From Halorientalis marina (GTDB lineage Archaea; Halobacteriota; Halobacteria; Halobacteriales; Haloarculaceae): 64,000 nt of DNA. Of the stretch, positions 34,145 to 43,743 are shown piece by piece. The first letter of the stretch is position 1; every line of letters begins with the position of its first letter. The notes beneath the pieces are model-generated. The model was not told where the DNA came from, made no database searches, and worked only from the letters and a program-made list of their open reading frames with translations. The stretch spans positions 2,542,001-2,606,000 of the forward strand of contig NZ_CP095487.1 of assembly GCF_023028345.1 (NCBI RefSeq), written 5' to 3'. A program made the translations under genes and the position numbers.

Positions 34145-37100
34145 TCACTCGGCCGCCGTGAACTCGAACCGTGCTCCGCCTTCGGAGCTATCCGTCACAC
34201 GGACGGTCCAGCCGTGGGCTTTGGCGATGTCCGCCACGATCGAGAGTCCGAATCCCGTTCCGCCCTCTCTGGACGTGACCCCGTGGTCGAACACCTCGTC
34301 ACGCTTTTCGGGTTGGATTCCCCGCCCGTCGTCTTCGACGTAGAAGCCGTCACCCGCGTCCAGGAGACCGACGCGGACTTCGACGCCGGAGCCCCCGTGT
34401 TCGATCGCGTTTCTGAAGAGGTTCTCGAAGAGCTGTGCCAGCCGGCTGCCGTCACCGGCCACTGTCGAGACCGTGTCGTCCACTGTCAACGTCGCTTCGG
34501 CAGTGTCGACGTACCCCCACGCCTCGGTCGTAACGGTTTCGAGGTTGATTTCCTCCGTCTCCGAGATCGTCGTCTCGCCACGCGCGAGCGTGAGAAGGTC
34601 GCCGATGAGCCGCTCCATCCGGTCGTGTGCCGACTCGATGCGGTCGACGTACTGGAGATCGCCGGTCTCTTCGACGACTTCCAGAAAGCCGATCGCAACG
34701 GACAGGGGATTCCGGAGGTCGTGGGCGACGACACTGGCGAACTCGTCGAGTCGCTCGTTCTGACGCTGCAGCTCTACTTCACGACTCGCACGTGCGAACG
34801 CCGCCTCGACGGTCGCACCGAGTATCTGGAACAGGTCCAGGTCCGTCTCCGAGAACGGCTCGTGTTGGGGCGTTCCGACGCCGATCATTCCGAACTCCCC
34901 CAGTGGGACGAACAGGCCGTGCTCGAGGTTCGTATCGGATTCACCGAGGACCCCTTCGGCCTGGAGGTCGTCGTAGATGCGCAGATCCCCCGCCTCGAAC
35001 GCGTTCCAGGCGGGACTCTCCCCGGACGCTACCCGGGGCAACTCGCCGAGTACCTCCGTCGTGGCTGGACTCGTCGTCAGTGGGACGAGCGCGTCGGGTT
35101 GATCGGCGTACTCCCAGACCCCGGTGAGATCGAAGCCGAGAATCTCGACGACCGCTTCGGCGGCGATGTCCCCGATCTCGTCGCCTGCCTGTGCGCCGCT
35201 GAGCCGCTGGGCAGTCTCCTGCAGTGAGCGGAGCTTTTTTTCCAGCTGTTTCTGTTCGGTGATATCCTCCAGAACGGCGAGGATGGTATCTGTCTCCCCG
35301 TCGGGGTCGGCAATCGGGGCGACCGACAGGAGCAGATCCAGTTCCTCGCCGTCTTTCGTCTCCCGGCGTATCTCTTTGCCTCGAATCCGCTCGCCGCTGA
35401 GGGCACGTTCCCGGTGAGACGCGAACTCGGCCTGGTGCTCGTCCGAAACTATCGGATTGGGCTCGCCGAGTACCTCCTCCCTGGACCAGCCGAACATATT
35501 CTCGGCCTCGTCGTTCCAGCGAGTGACGGTCCCCGCAGCGTCGATTTCCATGACGGTGAGTGGCGTCGCTTCGATGAACGCTTCCAGTCGCTGGTTCGTC
35601 GTCTCCAGGTCGCGCTCCCGTTCGACCTGTTCGGTAACGTTCCGAGCGATGCCGACGATCCGGACGATTTCGCCGTCGACGGTGACCGGCGCGAGGCTCG
35701 TCTCCCAGAACCGAGCGTCGTCGGCTACGTTTAGCTCTTCGCGATACGAGATCGGCGCCCGCCGCTCGACACAGCGGGTGTAGTTCGCCTCGAGTTCCGC
35801 TCCCCGTTCGTCGCCGAAGACGTCCCGTGGGGTCAGCCCCCGGACCTCCTCGGTCGTGAGTCCGGTCTGTGTCTCGTAGCCGGGGCTGAGTCGAGCGAAC
35901 TCGAATCCCGGATCGCCATCGGTCGTCTCGACGTCGAGCAGGAATATCGCATCCCCGGACGTGTCGAGCAGCGCTTCGTACTCCTCCGCCAGTTCGCGAT
36001 ACTCGCGTTCCCGGGCTTTTCGTTCCGTGACGTCCTGGAACACGCCTCGGAGCACGGGGCCATCGTCCCGGTCACTATCGACGCGGTCTCCCCAGGCCCG
36101 CACGTCACGCACCGCACCGTCGGTCCGTTGGATTCGGAGATCGAGGTCGTAGGGTTCCCCGTCCTCGAGTGCCCGATTGACTGCTGTCGTGATCGGTTCC
36201 CTGTCGGCGGGGTGGTAGAAGTCGAGCGCATCGTCCAGCGACGGCTCGTATTCCTCGTCGACGCCGTGGATTCGACGGACACCGTTCGACCATTCGAGGT
36301 CCCCCGTCGATGGGGCGTACTCCCAGACACCGATGTCCGCGATGTCCTGGGCCAACTCGAACAGGGCTTCCTGGCGTTCGAGTTCGGCCCGGTCGCGTCC
36401 GCGCGATATCTCGGCACTCACCAGTTCCGTCAGCAGTTCGACGAAGGTTCGCTCGAACGTGCCGAACGGGGCGACGCGCGTCGTCGGACTCGAGAAGTTG
36501 ACCGTCCCGTAGCGGTCGCCATCGACGACGAGTGGCACGCCGATGTACGATTCCAGCTCGAACTCACGGTAGGCGGGATGGGTCTCTTTACCATCGGAAA
36601 CCGCGTCCGTGAACGCGCAGACGGCATCTTCGTTCACGACCGCCTCGCAGTACGTCGCTTCGAGATCGAACTGGTCCCCGGATTCGATATCGGACTCCGG
36701 TGCGTGAACCGCCCCGATCGTGTATTCGTCGTCCCGGATTTGCGAGACGATTCCGATTTCGAGGTCGAGGGTCCGACAACCGACTGCCAGCAGTTCCCTA
36801 ATCCGGGTCTCGGCTGAAAGACCGCTTTCCGACATGACGGTCTGCAGTTCCCGGAGTGCATCCCGCTCTCGTTCCGCCTGTCTCTCGACCGCGCTTTGGT
36901 CCGTGACGTCTCGCGCAACGACGAGCGCTTGATCGCTCGTGTCCCTCCCGAACGGCGTGACACGGACGTCGACTGACCGGCTCTCGTTCCCGGCCGCGAC
37001 ATCGAGTTGGAGGTCCGCGTCGTACAGGCTAGTGCGGCCGCTGTCGCCCTCTCCGTCGTCGAGCGTCGATTCGACCGCCGCCGAGAACCGCTCCCCGTCG

Positions 37101-38050
37101 GCGTCGCTAACGCGGTCACCGACGACAGTTTCGAACTGCTGTCCCGCGATCTGCGCCGACCGCTCACCGGCGATCAACTGCTTCGCAGCCCCGTTTGCGA
37201 ACTCGATGGTGCCCGCATCGTCGAGGACGAACACGAGATCGCGAATGTTCTGCAGGATGGTTTCGCGCCGCTGTAACTCCAGTTCGCGCTCCCGTTCCGC
37301 CGTGACTTCACGGGAGAAGACGGTCAGGCCGTCATCGTCGGGGAACACACGTATTTCCACCCAGTAGTCGAAGGGGTCGCCCAGATACTGATCGAACGAC
37401 GTCGGTTCGCCGGATTCCATGGCGGCGCGGTATCGATCTTCGAGTTCCGTACCGACTACCGACGGGAACTCGTCCCAGAGCGTTGCACCGACCAACGTCT
37501 CGGGTTCGCGCTCGACGCGCTCGGCCATCTTTTCGTTCACGTACTCGATGCGCCACTCGTCGTCGACGGCGTAGATCGCGTCGGTCGCTCGTTCGAGCGT
37601 CCGCTGGAGGCGGTCGGACATCCGCTCGGCCATGTCCTCCTTTCGCGCTGCCTCGACCAGCGTCCGAATGCGGCGTGCGAGCAACTCGAAGTTGTTCTGG
37701 TCCGGCCGGATCGGGATGTAATCGGAGACGTCGGCCTGCATCGCTTCGCTGGCGATCTGTTCGCTCCCCCGGCCAGTGAACAGGATCGTCGGCAGCGCGT
37801 CGCGTTCGGACCTGACCCGCTTCAGGAGATCGATTCCCGTTCCGTCCGACAGTGAATAGGAGGTGACGACGCAGTCGATGGCCGAGATGTCCTGCTGGTC
37901 GAGCGCGGCGTCCGCCGTCGCGGCAGTCGTGACATCGAAGTCAGGAGAGATGGTCAGGAGTTTCGTCTGGGTCAACTCGGCGAAATCGGTGTCGTCGTTG
38001 ACATAGAGAACGCGAATCGTCTCCTGATCGACGGCGTCCGTGTTCTTCAT
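34145..38050 (-). CDS. Large hybrid sensor kinase: pseudo-receiver, five PAS, two GAF, HisKA, HATPase
   Basis: This 1301-aa protein has no membrane helix. Order: receiver-like domain (about 12-125), PAS (150-260), PAS (270-395), GAF (410-560), PAS (575-690), PAS (700-820), PAS (830-945), GAF (955-1085), HisKA with FASVVAHDLRNPL, and HATPase with NLFRNAIEHGG, DDGRGIQPE and GTGFGLSIV. In the receiver, the acid pair D19-D20 is kept, but the phosphoacceptor position is Ser64 (DCVVTSYSLSDGTG) and the conserved Lys is Arg (YIPIRPDQ), so it is probably not phosphorylated. The ATG at 38050 lies about 24 bp after a minus-strand TATA (CATAAAAAC, near 38072), indicating a leaderless transcript. No response regulator is adjacent. 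Confidence 0.9.
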   Translation of the reverse strand: MKNTDAVDQETIRVLYVNDDTDFAELTQTKLLTISPDFDVTTAATADAALDQQDISAIDCVVTSYSLSDGTGIDLLKRVRSERDALPTILFTGRGSEQIASEAMQADVSDYIPIRPDQNNFELLARRIRTLVEAARKEDMAERMSDRLQRTLERATDAIYAVDDEWRIEYVNEKMAERVEREPETLVGATLWDEFPSVVGTELEDRYRAAMESGEPTSFDQYLGDPFDYWVEIRVFPDDDGLTVFSREVTAERERELELQRRETILQNIRDLVFVLDDAGTIEFANGAAKQLIAGERSAQIAGQQFETVVGDRVSDADGERFSAAVESTLDDGEGDSGRTSLYDADLQLDVAAGNESRSVDVRVTPFGRDTSDQALVVARDVTDQSAVERQAERERDALRELQTVMSESGLSAETRIRELLAVGCRTLDLEIGIVSQIRDDEYTIGAVHAPESDIESGDQFDLEATYCEAVVNEDAVCAFTDAVSDGKETHPAYREFELESYIGVPLVVDGDRYGTVNFSSPTTRVAPFGTFERTFVELLTELVSAEISRGRDRAELERQEALFELAQDIADIGVWEYAPSTGDLEWSNGVRRIHGVDEEYEPSLDDALDFYHPADREPITTAVNRALEDGEPYDLDLRIQRTDGAVRDVRAWGDRVDSDRDDGPVLRGVFQDVTERKAREREYRELAEEYEALLDTSGDAIFLLDVETTDGDPGFEFARLSPGYETQTGLTTEEVRGLTPRDVFGDERGAELEANYTRCVERRAPISYREELNVADDARFWETSLAPVTVDGEIVRIVGIARNVTEQVERERDLETTNQRLEAFIEATPLTVMEIDAAGTVTRWNDEAENMFGWSREEVLGEPNPIVSDEHQAEFASHRERALSGERIRGKEIRRETKDGEELDLLLSVAPIADPDGETDTILAVLEDITEQKQLEKKLRSLQETAQRLSGAQAGDEIGDIAAEAVVEILGFDLTGVWEYADQPDALVPLTTSPATTEVLGELPRVASGESPAWNAFEAGDLRIYDDLQAEGVLGESDTNLEHGLFVPLGEFGMIGVGTPQHEPFSETDLDLFQILGATVEAAFARASREVELQRQNERLDEFASVVAHDLRNPLSVAIGFLEVVEETGDLQYVDRIESAHDRMERLIGDLLTLARGETTISETEEINLETVTTEAWGYVDTAEATLTVDDTVSTVAGDGSRLAQLFENLFRNAIEHGGSGVEVRVGLLDAGDGFYVEDDGRGIQPEKRDEVFDHGVTSREGGTGFGLSIVADIAKAHGWTVRVTDSSEGGARFEFTAAE

Positions 38051-38274
38051 TACCACGGCTAGGCCGCGGGTTTTTATGAATGGTTCGTGCAAATTCTTGT
38101 TCCTGATACCGTGCGCTCGCTTTCGGTCCGGGGCGCAAACGGTTGGTTTCGGCGACGATGGGGCCAGATCGGTGGACCGTCTCGACCGGATTACTCGGCA
38201 GTTCGATATAGCACGTCGTCGTTTATCGGTGAAAAACCGGGAGACTGAACTACCGGGCGGGGGAACGGATGGGT

Positions 38275-38445
38275 ATGAGCATGGAACTCGAACGGAACTG
38301 TCCGGAGTGTGGCGAAACGAAGACGTTCTACCGCGCCGCGAGCACGGAACTCCACCTCGGCGAGAAAGTGAAGTGGCACTGCCCGGACTGCGACTACGGG
38401 TTCGTCCGGATCGGGAGCACCGTCGACACCGGCGCCGAAGCCTGA
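38275..38445 (+). CDS. Small zinc-ribbon protein (DUF7838-like)
   Basis: This 56-aa protein reads MSMELERNCPECGETKTFYR, then WHCPDCDYGFVRIGSTVDTG. Two CPxC knuckles (CPECG and CPDCD) separated by about 28 residues form one zinc ribbon, and STELHLGEKVKWHC is characteristic of a conserved haloarchaeal family I know as DUF7838. A TATA-like GTTTATCGG at about 38221 lies upstream. It is divergent from the large kinase. Function unknown. Confidence 0.85.
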   Translation: MSMELERNCPECGETKTFYRAASTELHLGEKVKWHCPDCDYGFVRIGSTVDTGAEA

Positions 38446-38845
38446 CCCCCCGCCGACTGCCGAAGTCCCCTTTTCGACGCGTCCCCCTGCCGGCTGGTCG
38501 GGCTCGCGACCCGTTCGTCCGCTGGGTTACCAGTGTGTCGTGAGCCCGGGCCCCAAGCGCTGACCGTTCCCCGGGGGCCGAGCCGTTTCGCTGCCAGGCC
38601 GCCGACGAGCGAACGTGACCACCGAAGAACCGCACAGTGCGGCTTCCCGACCTCACTCCCGGGACCGACCCGCGAGCGGCCGCGCGAGCGACGGCTGACA
38701 CCCCGAACCACCGTCCGTGAGCGTCGGTTAGCACATCTATAAACTACGTATCGCGATATCAAATGGCCGGCCGCACGGTTCGGCGGCGAAGTCGAACACC
38801 TTCGGAACAACGACGACGGGGCCGCGGGCACGAGGTTCGAGCGAC
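38446..38845. other. 400-bp intergenic region
   Basis: The first 280 bp are GC-rich and show no gene or clear repeat. The last 110 bp contain the promoter and a palindromic operator candidate of the DUF2249-DGC pair, then an untranslated leader of about 80 nt. Confidence 0.55.
38737..38758 (+). promoter_or_regulatory. TATA box with adjacent palindrome TATCGCGATA
   Basis: TCTATAAAC (38737-38745) is a good TATA element; the perfect 10-bp palindrome TATCGCGATA (38749-38758) begins 3 bp later, between TATA and the expected start site near 38768. A protein bound there would block transcription. The regulator is unknown. Confidence 0.5.
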
Positions 38846-39079
38846 ATGGCAGCACAGCAACTCGACTTACGCGAGGTACCGCCGCCGGAACGGCATCCGA
38901 AGATTTTCGAGGCGTTCGAGGAACTGGACAGCGGCGAGGCGCTGACGCTGGTCAACGACCACGAGCCGACGCCGCTGTACCACCAGCTGAGCGCGGAGGT
39001 CCCGGCCTTCGACGCGGAGGGGTACCAGGTCGACGAGGTCGGGCCGAACGAGTACGTCGCCACGCTTCCGAAGAAATGA
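38846..39079 (+). CDS. DUF2249 (TusA-like fold) protein
   Basis: This 77-aa protein begins MAAQQLDLREVPPPERHPKI and continues FEAFEELDSGEALTLVNDHE, PTPLYHQLSAEVPAF and VDEVGPNEYVATLPK. This DLRxxPPPERHPxIFxxF...LxNDHxPxPLxxQ pattern is DUF2249, a TusA-like fold common near denitrification and respiratory genes in haloarchaea. No catalytic Cys is visible. It overlaps the DGC-type gene by 4 bp (ATGA), so the two are coupled. The exact role is not known. Confidence 0.85.
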   Translation: MAAQQLDLREVPPPERHPKIFEAFEELDSGEALTLVNDHEPTPLYHQLSAEVPAFDAEGYQVDEVGPNEYVATLPKK

Positions 39080-39447
39080 CGGAGGACGACGAACTCCCGC
39101 TGGTGTACTCCCCTTCGGGGTGTTCGAGCGCAGCACAGATGGCGAACGACATCGCCGTGTCGCTGGACAGGGACGGGGTCGCGGAGATGTCCTGCATCGC
39201 CGGCGTCGGCGGCGACGTCGACCCGCTCGTCGAGACCGCGACTTCGGGACGGCCGACCGTCGTCATCGACGGCTGTCCCCTCCAGTGTGCGAAACGGTAT
39301 CTCGACGGCCACGGCGAGCGCCCGGATCACCACTTCGACCTCTCCGCGGCGGGCGTGCCGAAGGAGTACCACACCGGGTACGACGACGAGCGGATGGCGG
39401 CCGTCCGCGAGCGAATCGCGGCGGACGCCGAGGAGCTGACGGCGTAG
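39076..39447 (+). CDS. DGC-domain putative zinc-binding protein
   Basis: This 123-aa protein has YSPSGCSSAAQMANDIAVSL (residues 11-30), SCIAGVGGDVDPLV, then the DGC signature VVIDGCPLQCAKRYL (about 73-87) with two cysteines, plus further Cys residues upstream that would complete a metal site. DGC-family proteins are linked to metal handling and respiration in several prokaryotes. It is the second gene of a coupled pair with the DUF2249 protein. Confidence 0.82.
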   Translation: MTEDDELPLVYSPSGCSSAAQMANDIAVSLDRDGVAEMSCIAGVGGDVDPLVETATSGRPTVVIDGCPLQCAKRYLDGHGERPDHHFDLSAAGVPKEYHTGYDDERMAAVRERIAADAEELTA

Positions 39448-39456
39448 CCCGTCCAG

Positions 39457-40956
39457 CTACTCGTCGTCGAGGGCCTGCCAGGACAGTCGCGGCGACCGAG
39501 CGGCGGCGACCTGGTCGATCCGCCGGGCGCTGGTCCGTTCGGGCGCGGCCTCGACGGTCGCGTCGTCCTCGTCGGCGACGGCGTCGAACGCGGCCGCGAG
39601 CTGGTCGAGCGTCCGCCTGGTCTCGATTTCGGTCGGCTCGGTCATCAGCGCCTCGCTCACAATCTCGGGCCACTTCGTCGTCGGCGGGTGGACGCCGTAG
39701 TCGAGCATCCGCTTCGCCACGTCGGCGGCGTCCTGCTCGCCCGCGCTCGCGACGAACTCGTGGTGGAACGGGCCGAAAGGAATCTCGTACTCGATCTGCT
39801 CGGCGAGGTAGTTCGCGTTGAGGACGGCCTTCGCGCTGGCGTCGGCCAGCCCCTCGTCGCCCAGGCGGGCGATGTAGGCGAACGCTTTCACGAGGACGAG
39901 CCAGTTGCCCGCGAAGCCGTGGACCTTCCCGACCGACTGCTCGGGTTCGGCGAGTTCGTACTGCCCGGACCCTCCGTCTCGCCGCACGTGTGGGGTCGGG
40001 AGGAACGGTTCGAGCTCGGCGGTGACGCCGACCGGGCCCGCGCCGGGGCCGCCGCCCCCGTGGGGCGTGGCGAACGTCTTGTGGACGTTGTAGTGCATGA
40101 CGTCGAACCCCATGTCACCCGGGCGAGCGCGGCCGAGCAGGGCGTTGAGGTTCGCGCCGTCGTAGTAGAGCAGCCCGCCCGCGTCGTGGACGATGTCCGC
40201 GATTGCCTCGATATCGCGCTCGAAGAGGCCGAGCGTGTTGGGGTTGGTGAGCATCAGCGCCGCGGTGTCGTCGCCGACGGCGGCCTCGAGCGCGTCGAGG
40301 TCGACGCGGCCGTCCTCGGCGGAGGGGAGTTCGAGCACGTCGAAGCCAGCGAGCGCCGCGCTCGCGAAGTTCGTCCCGTGGGCGCTGTCGGGCACGATCA
40401 CCTCCGAGCGGTCCTCGCCGTTTGCCTCGTGGTAGGCCTCGGCGATCAGGATACCGGTGAACTCCCCGGCGGCGCCGGCGGGCGGCTGGAGCGTCACCGC
40501 GTCCATCCCACCGATCCGGCCGAGGTAGTCCTGGAGGCGGGCCAGCAGCGCCAGCGTGCCCTGAGCACTGTCGGGGTGGCGGTCGGGGTGGACCGCGGCC
40601 GACGGGAGTGCGGCCACGTCCTCGGTGAACTTCGGATTGTACTTCATCGTGCACGACCCCAGCGGGAACGGGCCGTTCTCGACGCCGTAGTTCATCTCGG
40701 AGAGCCGCGTGTAGTGACGGGCCAGCTCCGGTTCGCTGGGGTCGGGAAGCGCCAGCGAGTCCCGCGTCAGGTCGTCGGGAAGCGGCGCGCCATCGCCGAT
40801 TTCGACCTCGCTCGTCCGCTTCTCGGAGAGCAGGGGTTCGTACCGGTCGTCGTCGGCAGTCCAGCGCGCCTGGTCGTAGGTGAGGGGGTCGTCGTCCGGT
40901 CGGTCCGCGTCGTCGCCGGCAGGAGCGCCGTCCGCCGCTCCGTTGTCGTCGCTCAC
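39457..40956 (-). CDS. gcvPB: Glycine dehydrogenase (decarboxylating) subunit 2
   Basis: This 499-aa PLP enzyme subunit, with GcvPA, forms the P-protein that decarboxylates glycine and passes the aminomethyl group to lipoyl-GcvH. Landmarks are [21 protein letters not shown] (88-108), [20 protein letters not shown] and the PLP lysine K293 in [19 protein letters not shown] chose the GTG at 40956 because it overlaps the gcvPA TGA (GTGA), a standard coupled arrangement, and because family-like sequence begins soon after. Much longer upstream in-frame starts lie inside gcvPA and are spurious. The Asp-rich N-terminal 25 residues are typical for halophiles. Confidence 0.94.
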   Translation of the reverse strand: MSDDNGAADGAPAGDDADRPDDDPLTYDQARWTADDDRYEPLLSEKRTSEVEIGDGAPLPDDLTRDSLALPDPSEPELARHYTRLSEMNYGVENGPFPLGSCTMKYNPKFTEDVAALPSAAVHPDRHPDSAQGTLALLARLQDYLGRIGGMDAVTLQPPAGAAGEFTGILIAEAYHEANGEDRSEVIVPDSAHGTNFASAALAGFDVLELPSAEDGRVDLDALEAAVGDDTAALMLTNPNTLGLFERDIEAIADIVHDAGGLLYYDGANLNALLGRARPGDMGFDVMHYNVHKTFATPHGGGGPGAGPVGVTAELEPFLPTPHVRRDGGSGQYELAEPEQSVGKVHGFAGNWLVLVKAFAYIARLGDEGLADASAKAVLNANYLAEQIEYEIPFGPFHHEFVASAGEQDAADVAKRMLDYGVHPPTTKWPEIVSEALMTEPTEIETRRTLDQLAAAFDAVADEDDATVEAAPERTSARRIDQVAAARSPRLSWQALDDE

Positions 40957-42275
40957 TGCGCCACCTCCCGAACCGCGGCGACGAACTCGTCGGTCTCGTC
41001 GGCGGTCGTCTCGGTGACAGCGATTCCAAGCAGGTGCTCGGAGACGACGTGGACGGCGAAGCCCGCGTCGCGGAGGGCGGCGGCCACCGCCGACGCGGGC
41101 CGGTCGGTTCGAGCGCAGAACTCCCGGAAGTGGTGGCGGTCGTGGACCGGTGCCGTGATGCCAGAGATGTCGTCCAGCCGCGCGGCGAGGTCGCGGGGCA
41201 GGGTCACGCAGTCCTCGGCGAGGGAAACGAGCCCGTCGGGGCCGAGCGTGGCCGCGTGGATGGCCGCCCGGAGCGCGACCCACGCCTGATTGGTGCAGAT
41301 GTTCGAGGTCGCCCGCTCCTTGCGGATGTGCTGTTCGCGGGTCTGGAGCGTGAGCGTGTAGGTCCGCCGCCCGGTCTCGTCTTCGGCCGCGCCGACGAGC
41401 CGTCCGGGGACCTGCCGGAGGAACTCCTCGCGGCAGGCGAACATCCCCAGTCCCATTCCGTAGGCCGTCCCGAGGCCGAGCGAGGCGGCGTCGCCGACGA
41501 CCACGTCAGCGCCGACGCTCGCCGGCTCTTCGAGCAGGGCGAGCGCGACCGGGTCGGAGCCGAGACAGAACAGCGCCTCGTGCTCGTCGGCGAGGGCACC
41601 GACTTCGCCGAGGCGTTCCTCGATGGTGCCCCGAACCGTCGGGCTCTCGGCGTAGACCATCGCCACGTCGTCGGCCATCGCGTCGGCGAGGGCGTCGGCG
41701 TCGACGGTGCCGTCGGCCATCGGGTAGGTCTCGACGGTCACGTCGATACCAGCGGTGTAGTTGTCGAGGACACCCCGGCGGCCCTCGGCGAGCAGTTCGG
41801 GAACGAGAATCCGGTCGCCGGAGATCGAGCGGACGCGCTGGGAGAGCGTCGCGGCCTCGCCCAGCGCCGTCGCGGCGTCGTACATCGAGCAGTTCGCTAC
41901 CGCCAGGCCCGTCAACTCGACGAGCATGGACTGGTACTCGAAGAGCGCCTGGAGAAAGCCCTGTGCGACCTCGGGCTGGTACTGCGTGTACGACGTGAGA
42001 AACTCCGAGCGAAGCGAGAGGTGGTCGACGGGCGAGGGGACGTAGTGGTCGTAGTGGCCCCGGCCCATGAACTCGGTGAGGTCGTCGTTGCGCCCGAGGA
42101 GGTCCCGGACTTCGGCGCGGGCCTCGCGTTCGCTCCGGGCGTCGATGCCGAACTCGCCGTCGAACCGGACCGATTCGGGTACGTCGAACAGGTCCGCTTC
42201 GCTGTCGACGCCGACCGCGTCCAGCATCGCCGCCGTCTCCGCGTCGGTGTGTGGCGCGTACGGACTGCCTGTCAT
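40953..42275 (-). CDS. gcvPA: Glycine dehydrogenase (decarboxylating) subunit 1
   Basis: This 440-aa partner of GcvPB starts [20 protein letters not shown] and contains [58 protein letters not shown] and [11 protein letters not shown], the canonical N-terminal half of P-protein. It is overlapped by gcvPB through GTGA. A minus-strand TATA-like TCTTAAACAC at about 42343-42352 indicates its own promoter, with a leader of about 40 nt, so gcvPA-gcvPB can be expressed separately from gcvT-gcvH upstream. Confidence 0.94.
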   Translation of the reverse strand: MTGSPYAPHTDAETAAMLDAVGVDSEADLFDVPESVRFDGEFGIDARSEREARAEVRDLLGRNDDLTEFMGRGHYDHYVPSPVDHLSLRSEFLTSYTQYQPEVAQGFLQALFEYQSMLVELTGLAVANCSMYDAATALGEAATLSQRVRSISGDRILVPELLAEGRRGVLDNYTAGIDVTVETYPMADGTVDADALADAMADDVAMVYAESPTVRGTIEERLGEVGALADEHEALFCLGSDPVALALLEEPASVGADVVVGDAASLGLGTAYGMGLGMFACREEFLRQVPGRLVGAAEDETGRRTYTLTLQTREQHIRKERATSNICTNQAWVALRAAIHAATLGPDGLVSLAEDCVTLPRDLAARLDDISGITAPVHDRHHFREFCARTDRPASAVAAALRDAGFAVHVVSEHLLGIAVTETTADETDEFVAAVREVAQ

Positions 42276-42402
42276 GGTCGCTGCCCCAGGAAACGTCTTG
42301 CCGTCCCGCAAACGGACATGATGGAGAAGCGTAACGGCGCGGTGTTTAAGATTCTCCCGGTACGGTCGACGGAGTACCGACGGTCGCCGCGACTCGGCGC
42401 CC

Positions 42403-43296
42403 TCACTCCTCGGTGTCGGCCGCCTCCTCCAGGGGTTCGACCACGTCACCCCGGACGGTCAGGACCGGCATCTCGGCGTGACGGATCACCCGCTCGGCGA
42501 CGCTACTGGTGAGGAACCGGTCGAGGCCCGTCCGACCGTGGGTCCCCATCACGACGAAGTCGATCCGGTGATCCTCGGCGTAGTCGACGATGCCCTCGGC
42601 CGGGGACCCCTCCCTGACGGCCGTCTCGACTGCCACGTCCCGCTCGGCGGCCTCGTCGGCGACGCGTCGAACCGCGTCGTGGCTGTTCCCCTCGAGGGCG
42701 TTGACGAACGCGCTCTCCCGCGTGATCGTCGTGTCGATCACCGAGAAGGCGACTACCTCGGCGTCGACGCGCGCCGCGAAGTCGATGGCAGCGCGGGCGG
42801 CCGCACGCGACTCGGGGCCGCCGTCGGTCGCGACGAGGATGCGGTCGTAGTCCGTGTCCGGTTCCTCCTCGCCGGGATGGGCGGTCAGGACCGGTCGCTC
42901 GGCCTTCCGTACGACCCGCTCGGTGACCGAGCCGAGCAGGGTCCGCCGGAGGCCGGTGCGGCCGTGGGTCCCCATCGACACGAGGTCGACGTCCTCCTCC
43001 TCGGCGTACCGGAGAATGGTGCGGGCGGGCGTACCGTCGCGGACGGCCGAGACGGTGTCGAGGTCGTGGACGGCCGCCAGTTCCGCGATCGCGCCGGTCG
43101 CGGCCTCCCCCTGTGTCTCGAGGGCTTCGTGAACCTGTGCGAGGTTGGTGAAATCACCGATTTCCAGCGCGCCGGTGTCGATGACGTTGAGCGCGTGGAC
43201 GGTCGCGCCGTAGGTAGCGGCGAGGGAAATCCCGTGGGCGGCCGCGCGGCGGCTTCGCTCGCTCCCGTCGGTCGGAATCAGGATGCTGTCGTACAT
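42403..43296 (-). CDS. Tandem universal stress protein (two UspA domains)
   Basis: This 297-aa cytoplasmic protein has two Usp domains (about 1-140 and 148-287). Each starts with a strand and Asp ([22 protein letters not shown]) and ends with the ATP-binding pattern ([38 protein letters not shown]). The family binds ATP or AMP and responds to stress. It sits between gcvH and gcvPA. A minus-strand TATA (CTTAAGTA, 43320-43327) about 25 bp before the ATG gives it an independent leaderless transcript. The ATG at 43296 begins the first β-strand; the 43311 start is less likely. Confidence 0.92.
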   Translation of the reverse strand: MYDSILIPTDGSERSRRAAAHGISLAATYGATVHALNVIDTGALEIGDFTNLAQVHEALETQGEAATGAIAELAAVHDLDTVSAVRDGTPARTILRYAEEEDVDLVSMGTHGRTGLRRTLLGSVTERVVRKAERPVLTAHPGEEEPDTDYDRILVATDGGPESRAAARAAIDFAARVDAEVVAFSVIDTTITRESAFVNALEGNSHDAVRRVADEAAERDVAVETAVREGSPAEGIVDYAEDHRIDFVVMGTHGRTGLDRFLTSSVAERVIRHAEMPVLTVRGDVVEPLEEAADTEE

Positions 43297-43319
43297 GGGT
43301 GATACTACCACAGCGGGGT

Positions 43320-43327
43320 ACTTAAGT
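43320..43327 (-). promoter_or_regulatory. TATA box of the Usp gene
   Basis: The minus strand reads GACTTAAGTACC here, 24-31 bp upstream of the ATG at 43296, so the usp transcript is probably leaderless and independent of the flanking gcv genes. Confidence 0.55.
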
Positions 43328-43359
43328 CACGGCCGACGTTCCCCCACGCCGAGAACCGC

Positions 43360-43743
43360 TCAGGCGATCTGGTCCTCGTACTCGTCGGGCGAGAGCAGGT
43401 CGTCGAGTTCGCTCTCGTCGGCGGGGTCGAATTCGAGCATCCAGCCGTCGCCGAAGGGGTCCTCGTTGACCAGTTCCGGCGCGTCGAAGAGGTCGTCGTT
43501 GACGGCCGTGACGGTGCCCGAGACCGGCGCGTACAGGTCCGAGACGGCCTTGATGCTCTCGATGACGCCGAACTCCTCGTCGGCGGTGATCTCGGTGCCC
43601 TCGTCGGGGAGTTCGACGAAGACCACGTCGCCGAGTTCGTCCTGTGCGAAGTCGCTGATACCCACCCGAACGGTCCCGTCCTCGGGTCTCGCCCACTCGT
43701 GGGTCGCCAGGTACCGACAGTCCTCGGGGATTGCGAAGTTCAT
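43360..43743 (-). CDS. gcvH: Glycine cleavage system H protein
   Basis: This 127-aa lipoyl carrier shuttles the aminomethyl intermediate between P-, T- and L-proteins. It begins [20 protein letters not shown] and has the lipoylation site K65 in [15 protein letters not shown]. The C-terminus [12 protein letters not shown] is normal. Its ATG overlaps the gcvT stop (ATGA), indicating translational coupling to gcvT. Confidence 0.96.
   Translation of the reverse strand: MNFAIPEDCRYLATHEWARPEDGTVRVGISDFAQDELGDVVFVELPDEGTEITADEEFGVIESIKAVSDLYAPVSGTVTAVNDDLFDAPELVNEDPFGDGWMLEFDPADESELDDLLSPDEYEDQIA

Noticed and set aside
34145..38734. Start of the large kinase at 38734
   Set aside because: The added 228 residues are Arg/Ser/Pro-rich, run through the zinc-ribbon gene on the other strand, and the TATA box near 38072 points to ATG 38050.
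40957..41283. Extended start for gcvPB
   Set aside because: The extra 109 residues overlap gcvPA in another frame and are Arg/Pro-rich; the GTGA junction explains the true start.
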